Of a stretch of DNA of 64,000 nt, positions 42,487-51,549 are shown one piece after another (within the stretch, counting starts at the first letter, position 1; each line of letters opens with the position of its first letter). A program made the position numbers and the translations under genes. The DNA comes from JASLCR01 sp964384345 (GTDB taxonomy: Bacteria > Patescibacteriota > Saccharimonadia > Saccharimonadales > Saccharimonadaceae), in the NCBI GenBank assembly GCA_964384345.1, contig CAYLKD010000001.1:62001-126000 (forward strand). The letters are read 5' to 3'. A model generated the notes under the pieces. It was not told the origin of the DNA. It ran no database searches and worked only from the letters and a program-made list of their open reading frames with translations.

Positions 42487-43755
42487 ATGAGAATGAGTAT
42501 GCGTATAACAATTGGATTGGTAGTGCTAGCTGTGCTAGTTGTGGTGTCTCCACTAAGTGGTATTGCTTCTGCTGCAACCACGGTCACCATCAAAGACATT
42601 GCAGCACAGGCCGGCGTATCAGGAACCACAGAGACGCGTGATGCTAGTACTGTTGACTACAATAATGACGGGCTTGAAGACGTCTACATTGGTCAACACG
42701 ATCAAGGTAGCAAACTCATGCGCAACAATGGCGACGGTACGTATACGCAAGTCGCAAACGCAACCTGGACACGCTTTAATACAAATAAAAAAATAGTCGA
42801 CCGTCACCAATGTGCGTAAGCAGACTTTGATAAAAACGGCTTTGTCGACGCATACTGCGCAGCTGGTCGTGGCACCAACAACGCAACAAAAATCGGTCGC
42901 GGCAGCGAACTATGGTTGCAAAATAAGCCTGGTGTGTTTACGAACGTCGCCGATAGTTGGAATGTCAGCGACGTCTGTGCTCGCACACAAACTGCAGCTA
43001 TCATTGATGCAAATCACGATGGCTATCCTGATGTCATGGTCGGTAATACTGCCTCACGAGTTGATCCGACTGATCCTTGCGACAATCCCGCAAATGGCTT
43101 TACGAACAAATTCAACAAATTATATATTAACCACGGAGGGACACGTCTCGTTGATGAGTCTGACACCTATAACCTCGGTAGTATGAACGCAGGCATTTCG
43201 GGTATTGAAGTTGCGGATGTGAATCATGATGGCTGGCAGGATTTTTTGTACGTTGGTGACGGAATGACACGTCTGTACATCAATACCCACGGTAGCTTTA
43301 CTGACGTTACTGCACAAATGGTAATCGATCCTTTATTGGTTGCCGCACATTTTGCAGATATCAATCATGATGGTTGGCAAGATATTATAGGCGTCACAGC
43401 CACATCTGCACGAAGCTATATCAACCGTACTGGTGCGTTCACCACCAGTCAGCAAGTTGCTGCGACCACGAAAAGCATACCCTTTCATGCAGTCGCAGTG
43501 GGTGATTTCAATGGCGATGGTGCCGATGATATCTACCTACTCCGTGCTCAGTCAAAAGCCAATCCAGATGACTGGTTGTTGCTAGAAGATCCAGCAAAAT
43601 TCCTAAATTTTTCACAGCTCACCGCTCCTTCGGCGGCTGGCTATGGTGATAGTGTTTTTGCACTTCATCCAGATACCAGCGGCCGCGCAAACTTCCTCGT
43701 CTTGAACGGCCGAGCTATCCCTGGTCCTATTCAGCTGTTAAGCAGCTCTAAATAA
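42487..43755 (+). pseudogene. Secreted FG-GAP/VCBS-repeat protein, interrupted by in-frame TAA
   Basis: One reading frame from ATG (42487, 42493 or 42499) to the TAA at 43753-43755 encodes a signal peptide (RITIGLVVLAVLVVVSPLSG, then ASA). Six calcium-binding repeats of the D-x-N-x-D-G type follow: DYNNDGLEDV, DFDKNGFVDA, DANHDGYPDV, DVNHDGWQDF, DINHDGWQDI, DFNGDGADDI. A TAA at 42817-42819 interrupts the frame between repeats 1 and 2, while coding continues in the same frame. The usual residue at that spot in such repeats is Trp, so two changes (TGG to TAA) are needed. The repeats form a beta-propeller in known proteins. The region 42270-42486 before it is only pnp leader and no gene. Confidence 0.7.
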
Positions 43756-43757
43756 CC

Positions 43758-44981
43758 TTAGCTCCGGTCAAAACAAACATTGCCTGATTTGTGCTGAGTA
43801 AATGATACTCCATCGGAATAACCTGATGCTCCACCAAATAGTGACTGTACCGAGCTGTCAGTGCTGTTTGTGGATGTATCGGTGCGGAATGTCGCGCACA
43901 GTTGATAACTCGCTAAGGGAGTAGAGATAGGATAATAGTCCATGTACGGGTCACTCCCCCCTGATTGACCCACCTGAGTTTGGACTTTCATAAGCTCACT
44001 GTTGTTTCCGAATGAATCCGTCTTTTTTACGGTATACGTATAGTTTTGTAGACGATCTTTGACACTTGTTGTTGGATCATCAAACGTTACATCGGATAAC
44101 TTAGCTGGTAGTTGGCCTGTGTGACTGGCTTTGTACGACGAAACAGCAGCTTGCACAAGTGATAAATCACTTGAAATCTTTGCATCGTAGCGCTGGTCTG
44201 TTTTCGTACCAATCGGGAAAATTGCAGTTAGTACGACAAGAACTACAGCTAACACCACTACGATGACTGCTGGAAGCCACGATCGACTTCGGCCCTTTGC
44301 AAGCTTTTCCTGCCATAACAACAAACCAATCCACAATAAGACGTGTAAACCGCCCAGGAGCTGTACTGCTACTTCATAGCCTTTAAACTCGTCAGCCAAT
44401 GTCAGTTGTGCGATCGGGATATACAAAAAACTCGCTAAAATACCTGCTGCCGTAACGAGTAGGCTGCCTGAAAATAGGCCATATACAACGTGATAATTCC
44501 GCCAATCATGTCTATCGACGGTTTCACGTGAAACACACCGTGCTACGTACTGATATGCGACAAAGTACAGCACGCCAAAAACAATCATACTCGACATCAA
44601 TGATATATAGAGCGGAGCCAGATCAAAAGAAAATAGTGAGGCTTCAGTCTTTTTAGGACTGAGCCATTCACCAAGTAATACATAGCCGAGCCACGCACCC
44701 GACGACAACAGGACAACGGCTGATAGTAACGACGTGATATACGCTGCAAAAAATCGCTTTGCTGTTGCTGGCTCGGATGACGTTTGCGGCGAGGCATCTG
44801 CAACTGGTGCTGAGATTACCTCAGCTGGACGCTCGGTAAATGATGGCTGCTTAGGTGTACTAAATGGATCTTGAGCTGATTGCTCGGTGATTTCTGGAGT
44901 CGCTGGCATAGATTCTACTTCTTCGACAGATGGCTGGGTTGATTCTGATGTCAATTGCGGCTCTTGTTTAGGCTCGTCCAT
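43758..44981 (-). CDS. Multipass membrane protein with acidic N-terminus and pilin-like C-terminal segment
   Basis: 407 residues. A disordered, Glu/Pro/Ser-rich cytoplasmic N-terminus (1-70) is followed by about five membrane helices. The extracytoplasmic C-terminus contains ISSDLSLVQAAVSSYKASH followed by GQLPAKLSDV. That segment closely resembles the post-helix part of G-type pilins, including this genome's own pilA. I do not recognise the family with certainty; DUF5671-type proteins have a similar helix layout. Convergent with the VCBS pseudogene, 2 bases apart. No ribosome site seen. Confidence 0.65.
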   Translation of the reverse strand: MDEPKQEPQLTSESTQPSVEEVESMPATPEITEQSAQDPFSTPKQPSFTERPAEVISAPVADASPQTSSEPATAKRFFAAYITSLLSAVVLLSSGAWLGYVLLGEWLSPKKTEASLFSFDLAPLYISLMSSMIVFGVLYFVAYQYVARCVSRETVDRHDWRNYHVVYGLFSGSLLVTAAGILASFLYIPIAQLTLADEFKGYEVAVQLLGGLHVLLWIGLLLWQEKLAKGRSRSWLPAVIVVVLAVVLVVLTAIFPIGTKTDQRYDAKISSDLSLVQAAVSSYKASHTGQLPAKLSDVTFDDPTTSVKDRLQNYTYTVKKTDSFGNNSELMKVQTQVGQSGGSDPYMDYYPISTPLASYQLCATFRTDTSTNSTDSSVQSLFGGASGYSDGVSFTQHKSGNVCFDRS

Positions 44982-45062
44982 ATGGGGTTTCTCGCTTGTG
45001 GTTGATTGTTACTGCCACGATAGCATATTCTCTTGCGTTATAAAGTGTGTATAGTTAATACA

Positions 45063-45605
45063 ATGAACATAGAATTACTCATCTCTTCTTCAGAAGTTGA
45101 GCAGCGCATCAGTCAAATGGCCGACAGCATTCTAACGGATTATCTGAATCCTTCGCCGTTATTCGTGGCGCTGCTGCGCGGTGCTGCACCATTCGCCAGT
45201 AAGCTGATGTTTGCACTAACAGAGAAAGCACCTGACTTTCACCCTGAAATTGATTACATGATGATCAGTACGTACGGAACCGATCGCCAAGCTGGTAAGC
45301 CACAAATTGTCACCGATCTTGCTCCTTCTACTGTACTAGCTGGCCGCGACGTCATCGTACTCGACGACGTACTCGACAAAGGCATAACTGCGCAGTTTGT
45401 CACTGACTATTTACTTTCCAATGGTGCAAGATCGGTTGATATTGCGGTACTAGCTATCAAAGACACTGAACGATTTTTTCCAGTCACACCGCGCTATCAT
45501 TGCTTCAAAGTCGATGATGTGTGGCTAGTTGGTATGGGAATGGACGATCACGCGACAACTAAAGAAGCGTATCGTTGGCGCAGTGATATAGCTAAGATTA
45601 TCTAG
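45063..45605 (+). CDS. hpt: Hypoxanthine/purine phosphoribosyltransferase
   Basis: Purine salvage enzyme that joins a purine base to PRPP. 180 residues from the ATG at 45063. The PRPP-binding motif VIVLDDVLDKGITAQFV and the preceding FVALLRGAAPFASKLMF are family marks. YMMISTYGTD is the flexible catalytic loop region. TATAGT lies 7 nt upstream of the ATG and there is no ribosome site, so it is probably leaderless; the frame is open to 45033. Base specificity is not determinable. Its TAG and the convergent permease gene's TAG share one CTAG. Confidence 0.88.
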   Translation: MNIELLISSSEVEQRISQMADSILTDYLNPSPLFVALLRGAAPFASKLMFALTEKAPDFHPEIDYMMISTYGTDRQAGKPQIVTDLAPSTVLAGRDVIVLDDVLDKGITAQFVTDYLLSNGARSVDIAVLAIKDTERFFPVTPRYHCFKVDDVWLVGMGMDDHATTKEAYRWRSDIAKII

Positions 45606-46402
45606 CCAATATCGCGCCTGCGAAACTCGATGTAGCCCGCTAAAACGACCACACTACATATCGCAGCAAGAACTACGACATTATGCAGCGCAAGCGTACC
45701 GCGAGCTGCGTCAATCGCTGGGAAATAATGTAATAATGATAGTTTCTCAAACCTTCCAAGCCACTCAACAGCTTGACCAAATGTTGAGAGTACAAAACTG
45801 CCAATAATTACTACGATACCTATGCCGGTTGCTATACTTCGTTTACCGAATATCATTCCAGCGCTAAAAGTAATCGATCCATACGTTATCATGAGTAGCC
45901 ATGTCATCATGAGTAGTCGCAAACTCGCTTCACTACTGAGTGAAGCAGCGCTACCGATAAATGGTAAGGTGGCGTATATGCCGATTGCCGTGCCAAGTGT
46001 AGCAACAAAAGTAATAGTTATCATGGCGAGCCATTTTTGTAGAAATACTTTGGTGCGGCTAATTGGAAGGGCGAGTAGGGTTCGAAGCTCACCTGATTCT
46101 TCTTCTGCAGTACTCAGTCCAAGACCTAAGATAATTGACATAATACCAGCTATCAACGGCATACGAATATCAAACAGTTGAGAAGCGATGTATGATGGAA
46201 AATCTTTAAGATACAGTAAATTTCCAATTAGCCCACTAAATGCTTTTGGCATGCTGGCTACAAGATTATCAAGGGCACCTGTTTGGTGCATTGCTGGATA
46301 AAAACTGGTCAGCAAAGCAGCTAACACACCAAATGCAATTGTCCACCCAATCATGAACCATCGTTTATCATACAACGCCTTGCTATAGACAGAGCGAATC
46401 AT
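45602..46402 (-). CDS. ABC-2 type exporter permease
   Basis: 266 residues with about six membrane helices. Extracellular or juxtamembrane segments include the typical ABC-2 block EEESGELRTLLALPISRTKVFLQK, in which an internal export signature is followed by a helix. It overlaps the end of the ATPase gene by 4 bases, so the pair is coupled. Substrate unknown: drugs, peptides or lipids are all possible for this class. Confidence 0.85.
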   Translation of the reverse strand: MIRSVYSKALYDKRWFMIGWTIAFGVLAALLTSFYPAMHQTGALDNLVASMPKAFSGLIGNLLYLKDFPSYIASQLFDIRMPLIAGIMSIILGLGLSTAEEESGELRTLLALPISRTKVFLQKWLAMITITFVATLGTAIGIYATLPFIGSAASLSSEASLRLLMMTWLLMITYGSITFSAGMIFGKRSIATGIGIVVIIGSFVLSTFGQAVEWLGRFEKLSLLHYFPAIDAARGTLALHNVVVLAAICSVVVLAGYIEFRRRDIG

Positions 46403-47313
46403 ACTACGTTCTCCTTTGGTTCATACATTGATCGAAATGCTCCTTCAAGATTGTATTCGCTCACCTCAATATCTACCACTAACTTTAGCGCCGCTAGCCA
46501 GCGCTGCAACTCAGCTATTGTGCCGGTAAAAACAAACGATACTGTCAAAAGCCCATCAGCCGTGGAGCGAACGACCTCCGTTGCATCCTTTGGTGGTAGG
46601 ACTGATGCGCTGCGTGACACAATGCGCACTGTTTTACCACTTCGCTTAAGTAATGTTTGTGCTGAAATATCTTCGATAATCGTGCCTTCACGCATCAGAA
46701 TGACCCTCGAGCAGACGTCGGCGACTTCTTCAAGGTAGTGCGATGACATAAAAATAGTTGTGCCTACTTTTTGTTCGTCTCGTAGTATCTCAAGAAACAC
46801 CGCTTGCATCACGGGATCTAGTCCGCTCGTCGGTTCGTCGAAAATGAGTAATTCTGGGCTAGTGACAAATGCTGCAATTAAGGCGATTTTTTGCTTATTT
46901 CCTCGGGAGAGTGTGCTGATTTTTTTATCAAGCTGTGGCGAGAATTTTGAGCAGAGCATATTAAATCGTTCGCGGTAATCCTCACTCGACTGACTCAACA
47001 CAAAATTAATATACTGTTTGCCCGTTAGTTTTGGCGGAAGCTGCATATCTCCTGCCGCATAACCTACCCGACGATGTGATTGATGCGCATTCTTTAATGA
47101 AAGATGTTGACCAAACAACGCCACGGATCCAGCTGAGGGTGCAATAAAACCAAGTACAGTGCCTATGGTAGTCGTCTTGCCCGCCCCATTTGCGCCGACA
47201 AAACCAACTATCTCGCCTGCAGAAACCGAAAAAGAAACGTTGTGCAGTACCTGCTGTTTACCAAAATATTTGTTGACGTTTTTTACCGAAATAATAAGAG
47301 GCATATTGCTCAT
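46399..47313 (-). CDS. ABC transporter ATP-binding protein
   Basis: 304 residues. Walker A FVGANGAGKTTTIGTVLG, signature LSRGNKQKIALIAAF, Walker B LLIFDEPTSGLDP, switch His in MSSHYLEEV. It has a C-terminal DUF4162-like regulatory domain of about 80 residues, as in CcmA/NatA-type exporters. It partners with the permease directly downstream. TACAAT lies 7 nt before the ATG at 47313, with GAGG between, so either leaderless or very short-leader initiation. Confidence 0.93.
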   Translation of the reverse strand: MSNMPLIISVKNVNKYFGKQQVLHNVSFSVSAGEIVGFVGANGAGKTTTIGTVLGFIAPSAGSVALFGQHLSLKNAHQSHRRVGYAAGDMQLPPKLTGKQYINFVLSQSSEDYRERFNMLCSKFSPQLDKKISTLSRGNKQKIALIAAFVTSPELLIFDEPTSGLDPVMQAVFLEILRDEQKVGTTIFMSSHYLEEVADVCSRVILMREGTIIEDISAQTLLKRSGKTVRIVSRSASVLPPKDATEVVRSTADGLLTVSFVFTGTIAELQRWLAALKLVVDIEVSEYNLEGAFRSMYEPKENVV

Positions 47314-47342
47314 GCCTCTTATTGTACTCCTAGTGTTTGTGG

Positions 47343-48524
47343 TTAGTATTTACTGACTGCGCCTGTTTTTTCATCAATATCAATTACCAGACTTACATCT
47401 GACACCTCTGCTGGTTGAAATGATGTTTTGTTTTTATCAGCTGTCACAATTGCATTAATTTGTATCATGTCACCAACCGCTAAGGCAGTATTATTTACAG
47501 AGTTAGCAGCATAATTCGCCACCGTACCAGCAGGTAACGTTACTTCAATACTACGATTAGAGGAAGTCAAGAATACAATGGTATCGCCGTTGAGTGATGA
47601 GATTCTACCCTCATACTCTGCTACTCTAGCGGATGCAGGTAGATCAGTTCGGTAAAATACCATATTACTCGCTACATGTGAGAGGCATGTTTCTGATGGG
47701 TTATTAAGACACTCACTGCGATACGCAATGCTTGCACCTAGCGAAGTATAGTCTTCGATCGGTAACGATACCGCTATAATTGATTGCGCTTTATAACTAT
47801 CAATTAGACCGCTCTTACCCGTATAACCATGTGACACAACATAGATGGTGGTGCCTGCTTTTATATCTTTTGCAGTTACTTGAATTCCGTCTTTAATGTA
47901 AAGAGTTTTGTTATCAATAGCTACTGTATGCGCAGGGACAACTCCAGTACATTCTGGTGGTGTAATAGTATCAGTGATATGAGTAGGCATTGTCGTTACA
48001 CAAGGTTCAACTATATACCCTTCATTACGATTATCTAGTTTTGGTAATCCGCTCATATATGCTTCTATGGCATTAAATTCACATTGTGCCTGGAGGTGAC
48101 GCTTGATCGCTTCAGGGCTGAGGCTAGTATTAAGTTTTGTCTCAATGACCATCTTTTCTTGCGGGACATTTGTACAGTTTTGTAATGCAACCATCGTTCT
48201 TGTGTGTCCATCGGCACCATCTGTTTGTTGACCGACATTGATGTGTACTGGCTTCCAGAGATACGTGTACGCTGCATACGTCGTACCTCCGATGAATGCT
48301 ATTGCTGCCGCGATAATGACGACTGCCAGCGGTACGGGTAGTGCTCTAAACTTTGACATGAATGATCCTTTCTTTTGTTGGTGATCACTCTCTATACGCA
48401 AACTGTTCGATAATATTTCAGAACGGGGTGGTAGAGCTTGCATAACCCTGGCAACAAAATACTCGTCGTACATTGTCGTATCAATAGTAGCTATTAATAA
48501 TTGCTCGATAGTCGGTCGTTTCAT
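47343..48524 (-). CDS. Putative membrane anti-sigma factor
   Basis: 393 residues. A ~65-residue cytoplasmic N-terminus (MKRPTIEQLLIATIDTTMYDEYFVARVMQAL) precedes one membrane helix (VPLAVVIIAAAIAFIGGTTYAAYTYLW) and a large extracellular domain with six or more cysteines. It starts 4 bases inside the upstream ECF sigma gene with AAGGAG. This gene order and topology are those of sigma-anti-sigma pairs. No zinc-binding HxxxCxxC motif is visible in the N-terminus, so the family is not confirmed. Confidence 0.72.
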   Translation of the reverse strand: MKRPTIEQLLIATIDTTMYDEYFVARVMQALPPRSEILSNSLRIESDHQQKKGSFMSKFRALPVPLAVVIIAAAIAFIGGTTYAAYTYLWKPVHINVGQQTDGADGHTRTMVALQNCTNVPQEKMVIETKLNTSLSPEAIKRHLQAQCEFNAIEAYMSGLPKLDNRNEGYIVEPCVTTMPTHITDTITPPECTGVVPAHTVAIDNKTLYIKDGIQVTAKDIKAGTTIYVVSHGYTGKSGLIDSYKAQSIIAVSLPIEDYTSLGASIAYRSECLNNPSETCLSHVASNMVFYRTDLPASARVAEYEGRISSLNGDTIVFLTSSNRSIEVTLPAGTVANYAANSVNNTALAVGDMIQINAIVTADKNKTSFQPAEVSDVSLVIDIDEKTGAVSKY

Positions 48525-49042
48525 GATAACTCCTTTCGTAGCTGTAATTTAGCTCGTCGCATCCACGTACCAACAGTTGCTTGAGGGACGCTCAGTTCAC
48601 GGGCAATCGCAGCATAGGATTTACCTTCCCAAAAATACGCTTCTACTACCTTACGGTACTCCGGTGGTGTTAATTCCAAGACGGCCTTATGCAATGACTC
48701 CTTTTCGTCATACTCAATCTCACATGGCATAGTTTTTTCTGCGATGAGCTCTATCTCATCAACGGTCACGTATCGATGAGTTTTACGCAATCTATCAAGC
48801 GCTTTATTGGTAGCAATTCGATAAAGCCACGTCGAAAACCGAGCTTTGTCTGGTTCGTAATCCGCAAGTTTGAGATACGCCTGACAAAATGCGTCTTGTG
48901 CGGTATCCTCTGCTTCTTGATAATCATGCAGCAATTGATCGCAGTGGATCACCAGGCCACGATGATACCGCTCTACCAAGGGCTGAAAACCCTGCTTGTC
49001 GCCTGCAAGTACGCGTTGTATGTATATTTGTTCATCCATCAT
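48521..49042 (-). CDS. ECF-type RNA polymerase sigma factor
   Basis: 173 residues. Region 2 has HCDQLLHDYQEAEDTAQDAFCQAYLKLADYEPDKARFSTWLYRIATNKALDRLR with the usual -10 recognition helix. Region 4 has LTPPEYRKVVEAYFWEGKSY followed by a helix-turn-helix (YAAIARELSVPQATVGTWMRRAKLQLRKEL). Likely controls an envelope response together with the coupled membrane protein. TACAAT lies 4 nt before the first ATG and 7 nt before the second (49039), so the second ATG may be the leaderless start. Confidence 0.93.
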   Translation of the reverse strand: MMDEQIYIQRVLAGDKQGFQPLVERYHRGLVIHCDQLLHDYQEAEDTAQDAFCQAYLKLADYEPDKARFSTWLYRIATNKALDRLRKTHRYVTVDEIELIAEKTMPCEIEYDEKESLHKAVLELTPPEYRKVVEAYFWEGKSYAAIARELSVPQATVGTWMRRAKLQLRKELS

Positions 49043-49083
49043 GCTAATTGTACGTACAAATACTGTAATTATTTCAAATGAAA

Positions 49084-49110
49084 CAAAAAAACCTCCGCTA
49101 TTTGCGGAGG
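49084..49110 (-). terminator. Terminator overlapping the end of rpsO
   Basis: CCTCCGC/GCGGAGG hairpin on the minus strand followed by seven T. The rpsO stop codon lies in its loop, so the last codons form one arm. Confidence 0.85.
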
Positions 49111-49364
49111 CCTAGTTTTGCGACAGTTGCTTTGTATGCTTCAAAGTCTTTGTTCTCAAGATACTTGAGGAGGCGTTTTCGCCGTCCTACCATCTGAATT
49201 AGACCGCGACGAGCCATGTGGTCGTGCTTGTTGGTCTTGAGATGTTCAGTCACCTCTTTGATACGAGTCGTGAGAACAGACGCCTGAGCTTGTGGGCTCC
49301 CAACGTCATTCTTCGCAACCTGAGTCAAAGCAATTGCCTTAGCTTTGTTATCTTTAGTAATCAT
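49098..49364 (-). CDS. rpsO: Ribosomal protein S15
   Basis: 88 residues, normal length. GSPQAQASVLTTRIKEVTEHLKTNKHDHMARRGLIQMVGRRKRLLKYL is the S15 core; HDHMARRGL is the usual 16S-binding block. ATG at 49364 lies 8 nt after the extended -10 TGGTACAAT (49381-49373), without a ribosome site, so it is probably leaderless. Its mRNA ends in a hairpin that includes the stop codon. In other bacteria S15 controls its own mRNA through a leader fold; such a leader cannot exist here if it is leaderless. Confidence 0.95.
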   Translation of the reverse strand: MITKDNKAKAIALTQVAKNDVGSPQAQASVLTTRIKEVTEHLKTNKHDHMARRGLIQMVGRRKRLLKYLENKDFEAYKATVAKLGLRK

Positions 49365-49397
49365 AGTTTGTAATTGTACCAGAGGTACCTCTATTGG

Positions 49398-50120
49398 TCA
49401 ACTAGCCCACGATATGACAAATGAAAATGTTTGCGTCTCGCCTGGAATAAGAACATGTGCTGGACGAGAACTATCAAAATCACCGCCATCGAGCGTTGGT
49501 TCGATGCAGATAAAGTGATCACCCTCTGTCCATACCGCCCACTTCGTCATGTTTCCAGCGCTGAGCATTAGCTCTCGATCACCTATACTGACGCTCATGT
49601 TATCAGCGGTAACAAACTGTGCGTTCGAAAATGCAGTTAACTCAATCATTTGCCCATTGATACGAACTGTTTCATTTTCACCCACTGCGAAATACGGATG
49701 AAACCCTGGGCTCAGCGGCAGCGCATCTGAAGAATCATTTCTGACAGTCAATGTTGTCGTGAGACTCGTTTCACCGACGAGGTAATGAAGCTGCGCGCAC
49801 ATATCAGCATACTCTTCGAATGCTTCATCGAGCCGGGTCGGATGATCGAGCGTAAAAACCTGCGCACCGTCGTTAATCGTGCGCTTCCACGGCAGATTAC
49901 GGCCAAAGCCATGTTGCTTGAATTCGCCAGCCGCGTCAGGTCCAAAATTTGGTAGACACACGTGCATGCCACCTCTATTCTTGCCATTGATGGCCCGTTT
50001 GCCAAACAATATCGGCCTTCCATCCGCATCTTCGAGCTCTGTTACCCAAGCGCCCTCGTCAGCAACGACTAGCTCAGGAAGTCGTGGTTGTGGATCGTTA
50101 TCTACTATTCGCTCCCTCAT
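49398..50120 (-). CDS. Aldose 1-epimerase family protein
   Basis: 240 residues. It has HGFGRNLPWKR, a catalytic His in LSPGFHPYFAV, and the acid near the C-terminus in FICIEPTLDGGDF. Galactose mutarotase-like fold, closest by eye to the glucose-6-phosphate 1-epimerase (YeaD-like) group. It interconverts sugar anomers in the cytoplasm. It follows truB by 3 bases on the same strand, so it is co-transcribed with it. Confidence 0.85.
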   Translation of the reverse strand: MRERIVDNDPQPRLPELVVADEGAWVTELEDADGRPILFGKRAINGKNRGGMHVCLPNFGPDAAGEFKQHGFGRNLPWKRTINDGAQVFTLDHPTRLDEAFEEYADMCAQLHYLVGETSLTTTLTVRNDSSDALPLSPGFHPYFAVGENETVRINGQMIELTAFSNAQFVTADNMSVSIGDRELMLSAGNMTKWAVWTEGDHFICIEPTLDGGDFDSSRPAHVLIPGETQTFSFVISWAS

Positions 50121-50123
50121 GGT

Positions 50124-50843
50124 TTATCCTCCTATTTTTGGTGAACTAATAATGTCGACAACTGTGCGTGCATCCTCGATATGCCACTCGCCGATCGTCA
50201 GCCGGCGCAGATCGCGGCAGTACGCACCAACACCGAGTGCTTGTCCGATATCCTCGGCAAGTGTGCGTATATAGGTACCGCTCGACACGTGCGTGCGAAT
50301 TCGCAGCTCCGGGTATTCATACGAAAGCAGTTCAATCGAATAAATCGTAACAGTGCGCGCTGGAATAACTACTTCCTTACCAGCACGTGCTAAATCATAG
50401 GCGCGCTTCCCGTCGATTTTGATAGCTGAATACGCCGGTGGTGTTTGGGTAATCGTTCCTTCAAATTGCAACAATGTTTCTCTGATTTGCTGCTCAGTCG
50501 GTATAGAGCCCGGCAATGAATCGCTCTTTACATATGGCGAAACGTCACCTTCTGGATCTCCAGTTGTGCTGACGCTGCCAAGCAGTACGGTCGCTTCGTA
50601 TGTTTTATCAAGCTTCAAAAAAGTTTCGGCTTGTCTTGTGCCTTCACCAAATAGGAGGACAAGTAACCCTGTTGCAAATGGATCGAGCGTGCCAGCATGA
50701 CCAACTTTGAGTTGTCGTTTAGTCGGCGTTATTCCCTGAGCGCGGTAGGTAGCTTTTAATTGGCCGCGAAGTTTCGCAACCACATCGAAGCTTGTCCAGC
50801 CAGCTGGTTTGTCGACAAGCAGTATAGTTTTCATAAGATCCAT
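50124..50843 (-). CDS. truB: tRNA pseudouridine-55 synthase
   Basis: Converts U55 of tRNAs to pseudouridine. LLVDKPAGWTSFDVVAKLR, the catalytic Asp in KVGHAGTLDPFATGLLVL, and the KRAYDLARAG and GTYIRTLAEDIG blocks are complete. 239 residues from the ATG at 50843. That ATG is 7 nt after TATAAT (50856-50851), so the transcript would be leaderless, with the start at MDLMKTILLV. An ATG at 50867 is in frame but lies beyond the -10. The -10 overlaps the -10 of the divergent PIG-L gene. Confidence 0.96.
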   Translation of the reverse strand: MDLMKTILLVDKPAGWTSFDVVAKLRGQLKATYRAQGITPTKRQLKVGHAGTLDPFATGLLVLLFGEGTRQAETFLKLDKTYEATVLLGSVSTTGDPEGDVSPYVKSDSLPGSIPTEQQIRETLLQFEGTITQTPPAYSAIKIDGKRAYDLARAGKEVVIPARTVTIYSIELLSYEYPELRIRTHVSSGTYIRTLAEDIGQALGVGAYCRDLRRLTIGEWHIEDARTVVDIISSPKIGG

Positions 50844-50850
50844 TAGGTGT

Positions 50851-50858
50851 ATTATACT
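50851..50858. promoter_or_regulatory. Two overlapping divergent -10 boxes
   Basis: TATAAT on the minus strand (50856-50851) drives truB and TATACT on the plus strand (50853-50858) drives the PIG-L gene. Each lies 7 nt before its start codon, so polymerase can hardly occupy both at once. Confidence 0.65.
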
Positions 50859-50865
50859 TGAGCCC

Positions 50866-51549
50866 ATGAAGAAAGTAATTTTTGCTATTTTTGCGCATCC
50901 CGATGACGAAGCCTTTGGTCCTAGCCCTACGTTGTTAAGTGAGGTTTTAAATGGAAATGAGGTTCATCTCATTACCCTGACTCTAGGGCAAGCCGGCATG
51001 AATCCCGACAACGTTGGTGATCTTGCGAGTTTGAGACGTCGAGAGTGGCATGCAGCTGGCAAACTAATTGGCGCAAAATCGATGCATGAGCTCGGGTACG
51101 ACGACGGCTGTTTATGTAATATGAAGATGATTGATGCAGCTGAAAAAATTCAAAACATAGTGACAACGCAGACGAAAAATTCCTCTGCTATTGAAATAGA
51201 ATTTATGACAAATGACCTCAACGGTATCACTGGCCATATTGACCATATTGTTGCTGGACGAGCTGCCTGTTTAGCGTTTTATCGTCTGAAGCAACATGAC
51301 AATCGTATTACGCGTATTAGATTTGCCTGCGTGCCAAAACAACAATTTCCTGACGTGAACACCGAGTGGCTGTTTATGGAAGCAGGACGAACTACCGATG
51401 AAATAGACGAGATAGTCGATGCACGTGAGCACCGCGAAAAAATTATTGAGATAATGCGCTGCCATGATTCTCAACGCTCAGATCTGGAATATCACCTGAA
51501 TACCAGAGGAGAGCAAATTGGGTTGAATTATTTCATCGTGAAATCTTAG
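50866..51549 (+). CDS. PIG-L/LmbE-type N-deacetylase
   Basis: Zinc-dependent deacetylase of N-acetyl sugars. VIFAIFAHPDDEAFGPSPTL gives the H-P-D-D-E zinc and catalytic motif near the N-terminus, and the third metal ligand is in TGHIDHIVAGRA. 227 residues from the ATG at 50866; the frame is open to 50809. TATACT is 7 nt upstream. In hosts of the actinobacterial type such enzymes make mycothiol; here substrate is unknown. Its stop overlaps that of the convergent DHH-like gene. Confidence 0.88.
   Translation: MKKVIFAIFAHPDDEAFGPSPTLLSEVLNGNEVHLITLTLGQAGMNPDNVGDLASLRRREWHAAGKLIGAKSMHELGYDDGCLCNMKMIDAAEKIQNIVTTQTKNSSAIEIEFMTNDLNGITGHIDHIVAGRAACLAFYRLKQHDNRITRIRFACVPKQQFPDVNTEWLFMEAGRTTDEIDEIVDAREHREKIIEIMRCHDSQRSDLEYHLNTRGEQIGLNYFIVKS

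Noticed and set aside
42817..42819. Alternative genetic code to explain the internal stop
   Set aside because: The codon is TAA, and TGA, TAG and TAA all end normal genes here; known CPR recoding concerns UGA only.
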